DNA of 64,000 nucleotides from Hemerocallis citrina (taxonomy: Eukaryota > Streptophyta > Magnoliopsida > Asparagales > Asphodelaceae): NCBI GenBank assembly GCA_017893485.1, contig CM030363.1, forward strand, positions 84,311,230 to 84,375,229. Direction: 5' to 3'. The position numbers were made by a program, and so were the translations under genes. The stretch's first letter is position 1. Every line of letters starts with the position of its first letter. Under the pieces are notes generated by a model. It searched no databases and was not told the DNA's origin. It saw only the letters and a program-made list of their open reading frames with translations. Shown one piece after another: positions 11,660-22,665 of the stretch.

Positions 11660-12900
11660 GTCAATCTGGTGGGGAGCAATCCTCGTGAGTGGTTGTATGA
11701 TACTGGAGCCACCAAGCACATCTGCTCGGACAAAAATATGTTCACTTCATACCAGAAATGCAACAAGGATGAACAGTTGTTCATGGGTATTCTTCCACTT
11801 CCAAGATTGAAGGAATAGGAAAGATAGTGCTGAAGATGACTTCTGCCAAGGAACCAACTAGCCAATGTGTTACACGTTCCGGATATTTGCAAGAACCTGG
11901 TCTCGGGATCTGTGCTGAGCAAAAATGGATTTAGGGTCGTACTTGCTTCTGACAATTTTGTACTTTCAAATAATGGGGTGTACTTGGGAAAATGGTATGT
12001 TAAGGATGGACTGTTCAAATTCAATGTAATGACGGTCATCACAAAATCTATTGTTCCTGTCTTCCCAAAATTAATGAAATGAATCCTATTGCTTATGTTT
12101 TTTAGTCTTCTTTTGTTTGACATGAAAGACTAGGGCATGTTAATTTCAATTCTTTGCGTAGATTAATTAACATGAATTTATTATCAAAATTTAAGTTAGA
12201 CAACTGCGACAAATGTGAAGTTTGCACATAGGCCAAACTCATTAAAACTCCATCCCGTTCTATAGAAAGAATCACTGAAACTCTAGGTTTAATTCACACG
12301 GATCTGTGTGATTTAAATTTCGTGCAGACCCGAGGCTGTAAAAAGTATTTTGTGACGTTCATAGACGATTGCACAAAATACTGCTATGTATATTTGTTAC
12401 ATAGCAAAAATGAGGGCTTGGATAAATTCAAGGAATATAAGCTTGAGGTTGAGAATCAAGTTGGCACAATGATTGAAATCGTTATGAGTGATAGAGGAGG
12501 AGAATATGATGCGCCGTTTAATATGTTCTGCTCTGAACATGAAATAGTTCATCAGATCACTACTCCTTACTTGAATCAAACAGTACTGCCGAGCGGAAGA
12601 ACCAAACTCTGAAAGAGATAATGAATGCCTTGTTGTTGAATTCTAGGCTACCTTAGAACATGTGGGGGGAAGCATTGCTGACCTCCAACTATATTCTCAA
12701 TAAAATACCACACAAGAAAACTGGCAAGACACCATACGAATTGTAGAAAGGTAATGTACCTTCGTATGAATACCTCAAAATGTGTGGGTGTCTAGCAAAG
12801 ATGCAGTACCTAATCCCAAACGGGTCACAATATGACCTAAGACCATTGATTGTATATTCATAGGCTATGCACAAAACAGTAGTGCATATAGGTTCTTAGT
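11660..12900 (+). pseudogene. copia protease and integrase, broken
   Basis: Near 11684-11720 one frame reads REWLYDTGATKHICSD, the copia protease site with catalytic DTG. Frame 11867-12082 continues it (LHVPDICKNLVSGSVLSKNG). A Cys pair near 12210-12230 belongs to the pre-integrase zinc domain. Frame 12322-12612 is the integrase core with [17 protein letters not shown] (first Asp) and MSDRGGEY (second Asp). From 12600 on, several stops and shifts interrupt it (WGEALLTSNYILNKIP-like residues near 12660-12710). Confidence 0.85.
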
Positions 12901-12922
12901 ATATAAATCGGATATATGGGAT

Positions 12923-14690
12923 GTGCATGTGAATACAATAATAGAATCAAGAAATGCTTCCTTCTTTGAACACGTGTTTCCGTACAAGGATGCTACATAT
13001 CCCAAACATGCACGTGAACAAGGGAGTGCAAGTACTTTTGTTGATGAACCGGGAGATGATAATGATGAACCTAGACGAAGCAAATGGGCTAGAACATCAA
13101 AGTCATTTGGTCCTGACTTTGTAACGGCCTTTCTGTTAGAGAATGAGCCTAGAACATTCAAGGAAGTCATATCTACGCCTGATACTCCTATGTGGAATGA
13201 AGCAATCAAAAGTGAAATAGGCTTCATCATGCAAAATCATACATGGGAGTTGGTCGATTTGCCTTCTGGGTGTAAAGCTCTAGGATGCAAATGGATTTTC
13301 AAACGGAAATTGAAACCGGATGGTTCAATAGAGAATCATAAGGCTAGACTTGTGGTACAAGGATTTAGGCAAAAGGAAGGCCTAGACTTCTTTTATACTT
13401 ATTCTCCGTTCACGAGAATAAATTCCATAAGAATGTTACTAGCTATTACAGCTCTACACAACCTCGAAATACATCAAATGGATGTCAAAATCGCATTTCT
13501 AAATGAGAATTTAGAAGAAGAAATATACATGAAACACCTGAGGGCTATGTTGTTCCTGGACAAGAAAACAAGGTGTGCAGACTTGTAAAATCATTGTATG
13601 GATTGAAACAAAATCCAAAGCAGTGGCATGCAAAATTTGACTGTGTTATGATGTCAAATGGTTTCAAAATAAATGGATGTGATAAGTATATCTACATCAA
13701 AGATACTCCAAATGGATACATTCTAGTGTGTCTGTATGTAGATGACATGCTCATTATTGGTAGCAATAATGACATTATCAAATAAACTAAGAAGATGCTT
13801 AGTAGTCAATTTGATATGAAAGATTTGGGAGTTGCAAATATCATACTAGGAATCAAAGTTTCTAGGACATCTGAGGGAGTTTCTTTGTCTCAAGCTCATT
13901 ACGCTGAGAAGGTACTTGAAAGATTCAAGAATTACTTCAATGGGACTGCCAAAAGTCATGTGGATCCCAGTCTTCACTTGTCCAAAAATAAGGGTGACAG
14001 CATATCACAATTGGAATATGCACGTGTAATTGGTAATCTGATGTATTTAACAAATTGTGACTTGACGCATTCAGTAAATCTACTGAGCTGCTACACAAGT
14101 AATCTAGGACGAAGTCACTGGAAAGGAATAACTAGAGTATTGAACTACTTGCGACATATTTAGAATTATAGGCTGCATTACACCAGATATCCAGCAGTAC
14201 TGCAAGGCTATAGTGATGCCAGCTGGATATCGGACTCCAAGAACTCGAAATCTACTAGTGGGTATGTCTCCACTCTTGGTGGTGCAGATGTGTTATGGAA
14301 ATCCTCTAAACAAACGTTATTGGCCAGATCCACCATGGAATCTGAGTTTATTGTTTTAGACAAAGCGGCTGAGGAAGCAGAATGGCTTTAGAATTTTTTA
14401 GAGGATATTCATGTGGGAAAAATCAGTGTCTGTTATATGTGTACACTGTAACAGCCAATCGGCAATAGTAAGGGCACTGAGTTGTATGTATAATAGTAAG
14501 TCTCGTCATATCAGAAGACGACACAAAACCATTAGACAACTGCTCTCAAATTGAATAATCTCTATAGAGTACATAAAATCGGCTGACAACCTAGCAGATC
14601 CATTTACTAAAGGTTTGTTACGAGATCAGGTTGTGAGATCATCAAGAGGAATGAGTTTAAAGCTTATGACGAAAGAGGATACTTGATGGA
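12923..14690 (+). pseudogene. copia reverse transcriptase and RNase H, broken
   Basis: Frame 12923-13588 carries the copia RT opening: WNEAIKSEIGFIMQNHTWEL, then CKWIFKRKLKPDGS and HQMDVKIAFLN. After a frameshift at about 13575, VCRLVKSLYGLKQNPKQWH and the catalytic CLYVDDMLIIG (about 13723-13755) follow. A stop is at 13783-13785. 13795-14163 holds the connection domain. RNase H is seen at about 14205-14395 ([20 protein letters not shown]). At least four disabling changes are present. Confidence 0.9.
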
Positions 14691-15292
14691 AACTCTACCT
14701 AGGTGACTGGAGATCCTAAGATCTAGGTTCAAGGGGACAACTAAATTTTGTTGAATCGATATGAGCACTGAGAGATTAAAATCTCGTACTCATTCTTGGG
14801 ATGATAAACAGTGCTACCTTCAAGGGATTAGGATAAGCTTGGCTTTTAATGATTTTCATAGCTTTGAAAAAAAAAGTAGGGTATGGCAGGATACTCTTTA
14901 TGGGCAATCACCTTGTGAGTGTGAAATAGGACCGTTTCTAGGAAAATGAAGAGAAGCCACATTCTCCAAGTTCACTCACAATTAACCAAGGTTTGCCAAA
15001 ATGAACACAACAAGAGAACCTAATTCTGTGAGGAGATGAAACTGTGTGATAGTTATTGTCTAGGTTCACATCAAAGATCGGGTAGTTTAAGACATCATGT
15101 TCACTACCTGGTCAAGTGAATCCGATGGCTACTCACAAGGGATGGTTCAAGGTTGAAAAATTACTACCATTCCTGATGCAGTGATTTTCCGATTGTACTC
15201 TCAAAGTCTTTTCTGTCGTGTCTTTTTCTGTCATGTCGTTTTCTGTCGTGTCTGGATTGCATAGTCTGGTAATTTCCATTCATGTGGGGGAT
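14691..15292 (+). other. copia 3' untranslated region with polypurine tract
   Basis: No coding similarity was seen. The stretch ends in CATGTGGGGGAT (15281-15292), a polypurine tract abutting the LTR start. A repeated TTTTCTGTCGTG motif lies at 15208-15252. The 62-aa ORF at 14761 has no recognisable features. Confidence 0.7.
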
Positions 15293-16209
15293 TGTTGAAA
15301 ATATTTTTGGCATATTTTCCAGGCCTGATTCGGTGGGCTCCAGCCACTGGTGGCGCCGGAAAGTGATTGGACTGTGTTCCTCGCGTCGAGTACTATTCCG
15401 TAATGTACTTGTTTGCCAAAAACGGATTCCGTATGAATGAGAAATGTTGGTCCAAAGTTGGGTACTCGAAATGTACTAACTTGAAATTTTTGAGAAAATA
15501 GATAGTCCCACATCGAAAGCTGTGAAAGATTTCTTAGTATATAAGCTAAAGAAATGGACTAAAGGGTGTAGACCTGGGATTACCACTAACGTGTAGTGGA
15601 GAGAGAACCTAGCCAAAGCTATAAACACACGCGCGCGCGCACGCGCCCGGCCCGGCTCGGCCCGGCCCCGAACCCGGCTTGGCTTGGTTTGGTTCTAGCC
15701 AGCTAAAACTATTTTTTGCCTCGCTCCGAATTTTTTCTGGGATCCAGTTTCTCTCCCTTCTGTTGAGGCATTTGGAATTCTATAACTGATGTCATAACTC
15801 TGTTACAGCAGAATAATGGATCCATCAGTTACGCTTTTGTGTCATTACTCTGCTGTTACAGAGTAATGGATCCATCAGTTACGCCTCTAATCTCCTATAA
15901 AATCCAATCATTTACACTGTTTTATTTTTTATCTCTTCTTTTTCTTCTGCGTCTGTCTGAGAGTGCAACACATGTGATGGTTCACTGGTGTCTCTGAAGC
16001 TTGGATGTTGCTCTTCAGAGAAGGTAATATAGTTGTATCTTAGGAGGCTATTCGTCAAGAACCGTCACACTCGAATTTTGCTTTAAGGACAGAGATTTTA
16101 ATCTCAACTCTGTATAAGTTTTATCTGGTTTGCATTTTATTACCTGTAACTTATCTTCTTCACATAGATTTTTAGAAACAGTTTACTTTATGAAATTCAA
16201 GTTCTAACA
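15293..16209 (+). repeat. 3' LTR of the copia element (917 bp)
   Basis: Starts TGTTGAAAAT and ends TTCTAACA, giving inverted TGTT/AACA termini. A plausible promoter TATATAAG lies at 15538-15545, about 30 bases after TCCCACATCG. A CG-rich microsatellite (alternating CG, then CCCGG repeats) is at about 15628-15680. A ~35-base segment ending TGGATCCATCAGTTACGC is repeated at about 15794-15834 and 15840-15876. Confidence 0.85.
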
Positions 16210-16938
16210 ATCTTTTGTGCCAAGTACTTGATATTGATACAGATATTGATTCATGTTTCATACATACAATATCTGGTTCCCTATATGGAAAACCATCCAT
16301 CCAATATGATGTAATCACAGTGGATTTTAGAACCTTGGTTATAATTTGTTGGGATTTTTGCTGGGAGTTAGTCCTTCGTCCTGTCGTACGTAACCCCCCT
16401 CTTTGTAGGAACATGATGGTTATGTACTTCCTTGGGAAATTAAGCTTTTTTTTAGCACAGTATTTGCATGTTGGAAATAATGGGACACTCTTCTTTGGTT
16501 GCAGCATTTGGTTAGATGAAGATACACTTTTTCTTGAGTGATTGATTTTCGTAAACTTAAATTGCTCAAATTTGATGTGTAGTGACTAGTCTATTTGTTT
16601 ATTTTTTGTTCGTTGTAAAACAAATGCTAGAGATCTAACTCTTGAGAAACCTGGATGTTTTAATAAACATGTGTTGAAACGTTTGCTTATATGTTGAAAA
16701 GCTCACTTATATTATAAGTAGGAGACCTTTGCATAAATTTTATGATATAGACTATTTTTATTTTTTATTTTTCTTCATTCAATACAGACCTTGTATTAAA
16801 GCACTAAGAAAATCATTCAAATCGAACATATTTCATTGACTTGAGCAAACATACATTAGACAATTTTCTCATGATTTATATGCATTGTTTTTCAGATGAT
16901 TGTGTATTCAATTTTATTACTCTATATCCTTACTACAG
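16210..16938 (+). other. Non-coding stretch, probably former intron of the eIF3a fragment
   Basis: This lies between the copia LTR and the eIF3a exon. It is AT-rich and ends in a polypyrimidine-poor acceptor, TACTACAG. The 108-aa ORF at 16215-16541 shows no domain I recognise and is probably chance. Confidence 0.45.
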
Positions 16939-17165
16939 GTTTCAAAAGGAGTAATGTCATGCGTCTCCCAATAAATGAAGGACCTTTACAATCTGTTGGA
17001 GAATGAATTCCTTCCTCTGGACCTTGCTTCAAAAGTTCAGCCTTTGCTTGCCAAGATATCTAAGCTTGGGGTTAAACTCTCTTCACCTCTTCTGTTTCGG
17101 AAGTGCACCTTTCAAAATATGTCCCTGCCTTGGAAAAGCTCGTGACTATGAGAATGTTGAAACAG
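16939..17165 (+). pseudogene. Orphan exon of translation initiation factor eIF3 subunit a
   Basis: The exon is bounded by acceptor TACTACAG (to 16938) and donor GTAGCTTG (from 17166). It reads VSKGVMSCVSQ, a stop (TAA, 16972-16974), then [20 protein letters not shown] and [12 protein letters not shown]. After a one-base shift near 17087 it reads [18 protein letters not shown] and ends MLKQ. I recognise this as a segment of plant eIF3a (the large scaffold of the eIF3 complex) from memory. The stop, the shift and the absence of any other eIF3a exon nearby make it a fragment. Confidence 0.8.
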
Positions 17166-17479
17166 GTAGCTTGATCTCTTCGGTCGGTTAACATTTTATT
17201 ATACCTATGGGAGTTTCAGAGGCCTGTGTGATAATCATACAATGTATCTTAATGGGTGATAACTTTAGGATTCCAGTACCATGTACATGGATATCATGTG
17301 AAGGACTATGATTAAATTGGTTAAATTGGTTGATTAAATATTCATGTTGATTAAATTGGTTGTACTGAATGGGATTGAAGAGTTCTATGTTGTTTTATAA
17401 CATATATATGAAAATTTATTTTATGTAGGGTAATTTTTTATTAAAAAATATTTTAAAATTCAAAAAAAAAAATTAAAAA
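17166..17479 (+). other. Non-coding, probable remnant of eIF3a intron
   Basis: AT-rich sequence after the eIF3a donor site. It contains a short direct repeat of TTAAATTGGTTGAT-like sequence (17312-17362). No gene or RNA was seen. Confidence 0.4.
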
Positions 17480-20369
17480 TATGTATCTATCCCGGTGTTT
17501 TTAGACAAAAACGTCATGATATGGTGTTTAAAAAAAATAAAAATTAATAACCTATCCCAGCGTTTTTGGTCAAAAACACAGAGATAGATTACCTTTCCTT
17601 TTTTCTAGCAAAAGCTCTATACCGATTTTTTTCAATTAAACGCCGGGATAGATATATGCTATAGCGGCATTTCTAAAAAATACCGGGAAAAACTGTACAT
17701 CAGTTTCGGAGCTCGCTATAGCGGCATTTTTAGAAACGCCGCTACGGTCTATACCGGCGTTTATAAACACCTGGATAGCCCCAAAAAAATGCTGGAAAAG
17801 CCTGTGCGGTTTATAGTGCTTCTTGTTGGCTGAAATCTTCACTATTATCCTCCTCATTTTGTGGTCCTGAATGAAATGGAAAAAATATATATGGTAGTAG
17901 GGTATATATGTAGTGAGAAAGAAGAAGGATCAGCAAATCTCCAGAGTTAAGGTAGAAAGGAAAAAATATGTGCAATGCAAACATATGTGCAAATGAAAGA
18001 GTTCCACATTGCCTTCGCCTCTTAAAAAAAAAATATCTTGCTCTGACAATTAGAATGGACATAGTCAAGAATGGATAGCAAAAAAAAAAATAGTTACTGA
18101 TGGGTGGGAAATTGATCTCATCACGATTTTCACACATCTTAGGTAGTTAAATTGAAGGGTATTCACTTGTGAGCAATTGATAGTCTTGCCAAGTTGGTAA
18201 TTCTATCTCAAATTCACATCACTATACCAAATGGCACATGTTTATCATATACCATCACTTACTTGCAATTAAGGAAGCACTCAGGTTCCAATTCAGACAA
18301 TTCACTTTCAGGGAATTTTCCTCCTCACATAACCAGCTCTGTTCGATGTTCTTGACCCATGTGCCTAATTGGAAAGCAAGATTCAAAGGGTTCTGAACCC
18401 TTGTAAGAAGTATTCCTTATTTTTATATCCAGGCCACATATTATGACTTGAGAAATATCAAACATTCAAAATCCAAAGCATCATGACTTGAGAAATATCA
18501 AACATTCAAAATCCAAAGCATCGAAAATCATTGGAAGAAGGTATAGAAAATAGTAAGAGGAGCAAGTCACGTAAATGAGAATTTTTTGCCGTCATAGGCC
18601 ACTTTTTGATAGTATTTGCGTTTTGGGCCAGGTCCCAAACTATTAGCGTTCATGGGCTAGCCACTGCCATGTCAGCAGCGGACGCTATTGGGAATATCGG
18701 CCTCTTCATTTTGAGGTCGCTAATGGGAATAGCGACCTATGTTTTAATTTTTTTGAATTTTTTGTTTGTCGTCGCTATTCCCACTAGCGACCTTAGTATA
18801 ATGAGATTAGTCGGCTCGAATGAATATATTAAGACACTTAGCGATTCCTAAAAAGTTTTCCCCAAAAATTTAAAACTGAGGTCGTTATTGAGAATAGCGA
18901 GGTCGCTATTCCCAATAGCGACCTTAGTAGGAAACACAATCTACTTATTCTTTGTAAAATTTACAAAATAGTTTTATAACTAAGGCCTCTACTGGAAATA
19001 GCGACCTTAGTTAATAAAGGCCTCTATTCCGAATAGCGACCTTAGTTTTTAAAAAAAAATGATTGTCATTTTTCAGAGAGTAAAAGCTCTCTAGATTTTG
19101 CTAAGTGCTAGAATACAACTCATTAAAGCTAAGATCGCTAGTGGGAATAGCGACCTCAGATGGGGTCGTAACGACTTAAAAGCAATTAGAGGGCCCATCT
19201 AAGGTCGCTATTGGGAATAGCGACCTCAGTTGGAGGAGGTTGCTAGTGGCATTAGCGACCTCCTTTACACATACTCAGCCCAATCCCCTCTCGTACTCTA
19301 CCAAGTGTGGGAGTACAAATTTGGTATGTATGAAGAGGCCGCTATTCCCAATAGCGGCCGCTGCTGACGTGGCAGTGGCTAGCCCATGAACGCTAATAGT
19401 TTGGGACCTGACCTAAAAACGCAAATACTATCAAAAAGTGGCCTAGTACGGCAAAAAATTCCGTAAATGATGCCCTTTCATTTCAACTATACAGAAGATA
19501 CTAATTTCTGCATCTTCCCATCAATCACCAAAGCCTATGTTACAGAAACATGCAACAATGTTAGAAGAAATTAACCGCTGCAATTTCAATTCTTGTAAAG
19601 ATGAAATCAGAGTTTTAAACCACAATCAAACAACTATATTGGAACTTACAAATTACCAGTTAGTGAATCAAAAATTGCAACTTTACTAATCAACTGAAAT
19701 AGTCTAATCTATATCTTCCTCTAAGCAAAGTTAGAAACAACAACATCAAAGATTAGATATCGACAAATCAAAGAAATGAAATAGAGAAATAAAGCACCTT
19801 TCCGTTTTCTTGAGATGAGAGGAGTATGCCTTGACTAAATTGTGATGTGAAATTAGGGTTAGGGTTTGGGGTTCTCCAGCAGAAATTAGGGTTAGGATTT
19901 AGTGAGCGATTGCGAGAAGAAAACAGAGATTGGGAGAGAGGACGATGAGATCGGTAGGATGAAACGAACCCAGGAGAACTCACCTTAAAAGCTAGTTGTT
20001 AAGGGAGGGAACCCAAGTTTTTTCAACCCCACATTGGCTACTCATATAACTGATATGGGACTAAATGGTCTCTAACATAGGAGAAGACGACAAGATTGAG
20101 ATCGATATCGATTGAGAACTAGGGTTAGGGGTTTGGTTTGAGAGAGAGAAAGAGAGAGAAGTGAGTTGGGGGTTTGGGGATTTAAGGGGAGGGAATATCC
20201 CAACGTTCTTCTAGAAAATTTCGGGATAGATAGAAGCTACCTCAACATTTTATGTAAATGCCGTTTAAGTACATCGGGGTAGACCCCTTGGATTTTTGCA
20301 GGGATTTATCCTGACGTTTCACAAACACATGCAAAAAAATACCGGGATAAACCCTTTTACTTTGTAGTG
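17480..20369. mobile_element. CACTA-like DNA transposon remnant (right end clear, left end not found)
   Basis: The right end reads TTTGTAGTG at 20361-20369, i.e. CACTACAAAG on the minus strand, the terminal motif of CACTA elements. Next to it are subterminal repeats of TATCCCGG/CCGGGATA type. Similar repeats in opposite orientation fill 17485-17820 (TCTATCCCGGTGTTTTT, CGCCGGGATAGATA). The left CACTA terminus is not visible, so the span is a minimum estimate. No TNPD/TNP2 transposase was found. 17820-18569 and 19471-20180 hold no gene I can support; an ORF at 19768-19983 (minus) with repeated NPNPN is probably leader sequence. A MULE-type MITE is nested at 18579-19461. Confidence 0.6.
18579..19461. 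mobile_element. MULE-type MITE (883 bp) with 9-bp target duplication
   Basis: The termini are GAATTTTTTGCCG at 18579 and CGGCAAAAAATTC ending at 19461. The inverted repeats are about 130 bp and include AGTATTTGCGTTTT and the matching complement. The flanks carry a perfect 9-bp duplication, CGTAAATGA, at 18570-18578 and 19462-19470, as expected for Mutator-like elements. The inside has at least six hairpin units with arms GGTCGCTA / TAGCGACC around a TTGGGAA-like centre (for example 18714-18737, 18895-18923, 19203-19226). No transposase. Confidence 0.9.
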
Positions 20370-21320
20370 AGTGCTTTAGTGAATAAATCTGCGCAATTGT
20401 CGCTTGATTGTATATCTTCTGAACATCTATGTCACCATTCTTCTGAAGCTCGTGTGTGTAGAAAAATTTGGGTGAAATATGTTTGGTCATATCACCTTTG
20501 ATATAACCATTTTGGATTTGCGCAATACAAGCATCATTTTCTTCATATAGAATTGTTGGAATGTCCTTGATTGAAGATAATCCACATGTTTCTCGATTAT
20601 GTTGTATCATGGATCTTAACCACATGCACTCACTGCTTACTTCATGTAAAGCTATAAATTCTAAATGGTTTGAAGAGGTAGATGATAAAGTTTGTTTTAC
20701 TGATCTCCATGATATAACAGTACAACCACAAGTGAATACATATCAAGTTTGTGATCTGGCTTTGTGTAGATTAGAAAGATAACTAGCATCAGCATAGCCA
20801 ACTACTTGTGGCGATGACCCATTTGAATAGAATAAGCCCATATCCCACGAAGATAACACGACGCATGTTTGATCCTATTCTAATGCCTTCGAATAGGTGC
20901 AGAACTATATTTTGCTAATAAATTAACAGAGAAGGCTATGTCAGGTCGTGTACTATTTGCAAGATACATTACAGCTCCAGTTGCACTCAAATATGGCACT
21001 TTAAGGCCAAGTAGTTCCTCATTATTTTCTTATGGACAAAACATATCTTTCTTCACATCAAATAACCAGACAATCATAGGACCACTCAATGAATGAGCCT
21101 TATCCATAATAAACCTTTTAAGATCATTTTCCGTATATATTGATTGATGGATAAAAATAAAAATATCATTTGGTAAATGTTCAATCTGTAGACCGAGACA
21201 AAATTTTGTCTTTCCAATATTTTTCATTTCAAACTCTTATATTAAATATGTTGTTGTCTTTGTAAGCTCTTTAGGAATTCCAACAAGATTTAAATCATCT
21301 ACATATATGGCAATAATGGA
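20370..21320 (-). pseudogene. Ty1/copia RT-RNase H fragment
   Basis: On the minus strand, about 21320-21240 reads the RT catalytic region (YVDDLNLVGIPKEL). 21227-21030 reads KTKFCLGLQIEHLPND and the following connection domain. 20625-20370 reads RNase H (MWLRSMIQHNRETCGL ... HISPKFFYTHELQKNGDIDV). It is cut at the CACTA end at 20369, just where ADLFTKAL should continue. The LTR and N-terminal pol are missing. Frameshifts lie at about 20630-21030. Confidence 0.85.
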
Positions 21321-21957
21321 AAAACTCCCATACTTACCTCATATATATTAATTAATGGAAAATTTTAAATAGGATTTGAAATCACTTAATAGTAAAGAGT
21401 CTTACCAGTTGATGACACTGAGACTTACATTCTATGAGTTTTTCAGATTGAAAAACGTAGCCATGGGTGAGAACGGGTAGGATTTGATATCATCCACTTT
21501 GCGGATGAATTGAGACATAATTTGTAGGATTTTCATTTGGCTAACCAAGTCCACTAGTCATGTAAACGTCTAATTTCGCTAATCAGTAATCATGTGTATA
21601 TGATTAGCAACAAAACTAATCATGTGTTTGTATATAGCGTGATCCACAAGGTCCACTAGAGACCCTCTCATTTCTGAAATTTCAAACCAGAAGTCACGAC
21701 ATTGTAGATTTCATTTTGCGATCCAAGTCAACTAATCATGTGTGTATGGTCACGACATTGTAGATTTCATTTTGCGATCCAAGTCAACTAATCATGTGTG
21801 TATGATTCACGAAAAAAAACTAATCATGCGTATAAGGAGTATCCCGCAAGGTCCATTGTAGCCTTTCTAAGTTTTGAAAAATCCAGAACCCAAAATTATG
21901 TCCAAACCTGAGTCAGGTTTGGTTTATCGTGGATCATTGTATCCTCAAGGTGTAGCA
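21321..21957. other. Non-coding spacer with a 56-bp tandem duplication
   Basis: No gene seen. The segment beginning TCACGACATTGTAGATTTC occurs twice in tandem (21694-21749 and 21750-21805). A shorter related phrase (CTAATCATGTGT) recurs several times from 21550 on. Confidence 0.7.
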
Positions 21958-22652
21958 TGCTGGATTTATGTCTTTCATACTATGTTGGATAAGAAGACGA
22001 TGAGATGATGGAAGAATCGAGACGATTGGAGACAGAGTGGAAGCAAGGAAAACAGTCAGCAGCAGTAGCAGTAGGTGGAGTTGCGGTCGACCGTACTTGG
22101 GGTGCGGTTGACTGCCCTACTATGCAGAAGTTCCCAAGAGGGGGATGGTCGACCAAACGCGGCGCTGATAGATTATTTGGGTCGGGTCTTGGTGATTCGT
22201 GAGAAGCCCAACTTGCTCTTCAAGTCAGATCTTACGGCTCTTATCGTAGGATTATCTCTTTAGAAATATCCAATGGTTATTATATCAAGATATCAAACTA
22301 GGATTTCTCTAGATCTCTATATATTGTTGTTATTGGCCTCCATTGAGAGCCAAGAGAGAGAGTACTTCATTGAAAAAGAGATTAAGTGATTCTCTAATTG
22401 TAAACAACTAGTACTTATTGGTGAGGCTTGAGAAAGAGTCATGGTGAGAATTGTCATATTCTTGTATCTTCTCTAGTTGAATAACATCTTGGATTTCTTT
22501 TCCCCGGATTAAGACAAAAGCCTCAACCAGGATAAATTTGTGTGTGCTTTGGTATGTTTGGTATGATCTCATATGTGCTTGGTAGTTTATGTTGATTGCA
22601 TCAAATAACTCAACAAGATCATAAGAGAAATTTTCGGTAGAAATCCCAAAGC
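21958..22652 (+). repeat. 5' LTR of the gag-only element
   Basis: Starts TGCTGGATTTATG (canonical TGTTGGG in the other LTR) and ends near AAATCCCAAAGC. The U3 contains GCGGTCGACCG motifs, which are self-complementary. A TATA-like CTATATATTG lies at about 22316. No tRNA-Met primer site follows; the primer site is not identified. Confidence 0.8.
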
Positions 22653-22665
22653 TTCGGGTTCAACG

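Larger units (their letters stand above)
11090..16209 (+). mobile_element. Ty1/copia LTR retrotransposon, 3' part, split by the gypsy insertion
   Basis: Copia-order domains follow each other: gag (from mid-gene), protease DTG motif, integrase, RT, RNase H, polypurine tract, and one LTR at 15293-16209. The 5' LTR and gag start lie to the left of the gypsy element, outside the window. All reading frames are broken by stops or shifts. The LTR has TGTT...AACA termini. The bases after it, ATCTT, would be the right target-site duplication, but its partner cannot be seen. Confidence 0.92.

Noticed and set aside
11038..12123. 361-aa open frame on the minus strand
   Set aside because: It overlaps copia gag/protease on the opposite strand and crosses the gypsy LTR border, so it is a shadow frame.
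16215..16541. 108-aa ORF after the copia LTR
   Set aside because: No domain, no codon pattern, and an equally long ORF on the other strand. It lies in what looks like eIF3a intron.
19768..19983. 71-aa NPNPN ORF as a possible gene start
   Set aside because: It consists largely of AACCCTAA-like leader repeats and has no continuing exon I can find.
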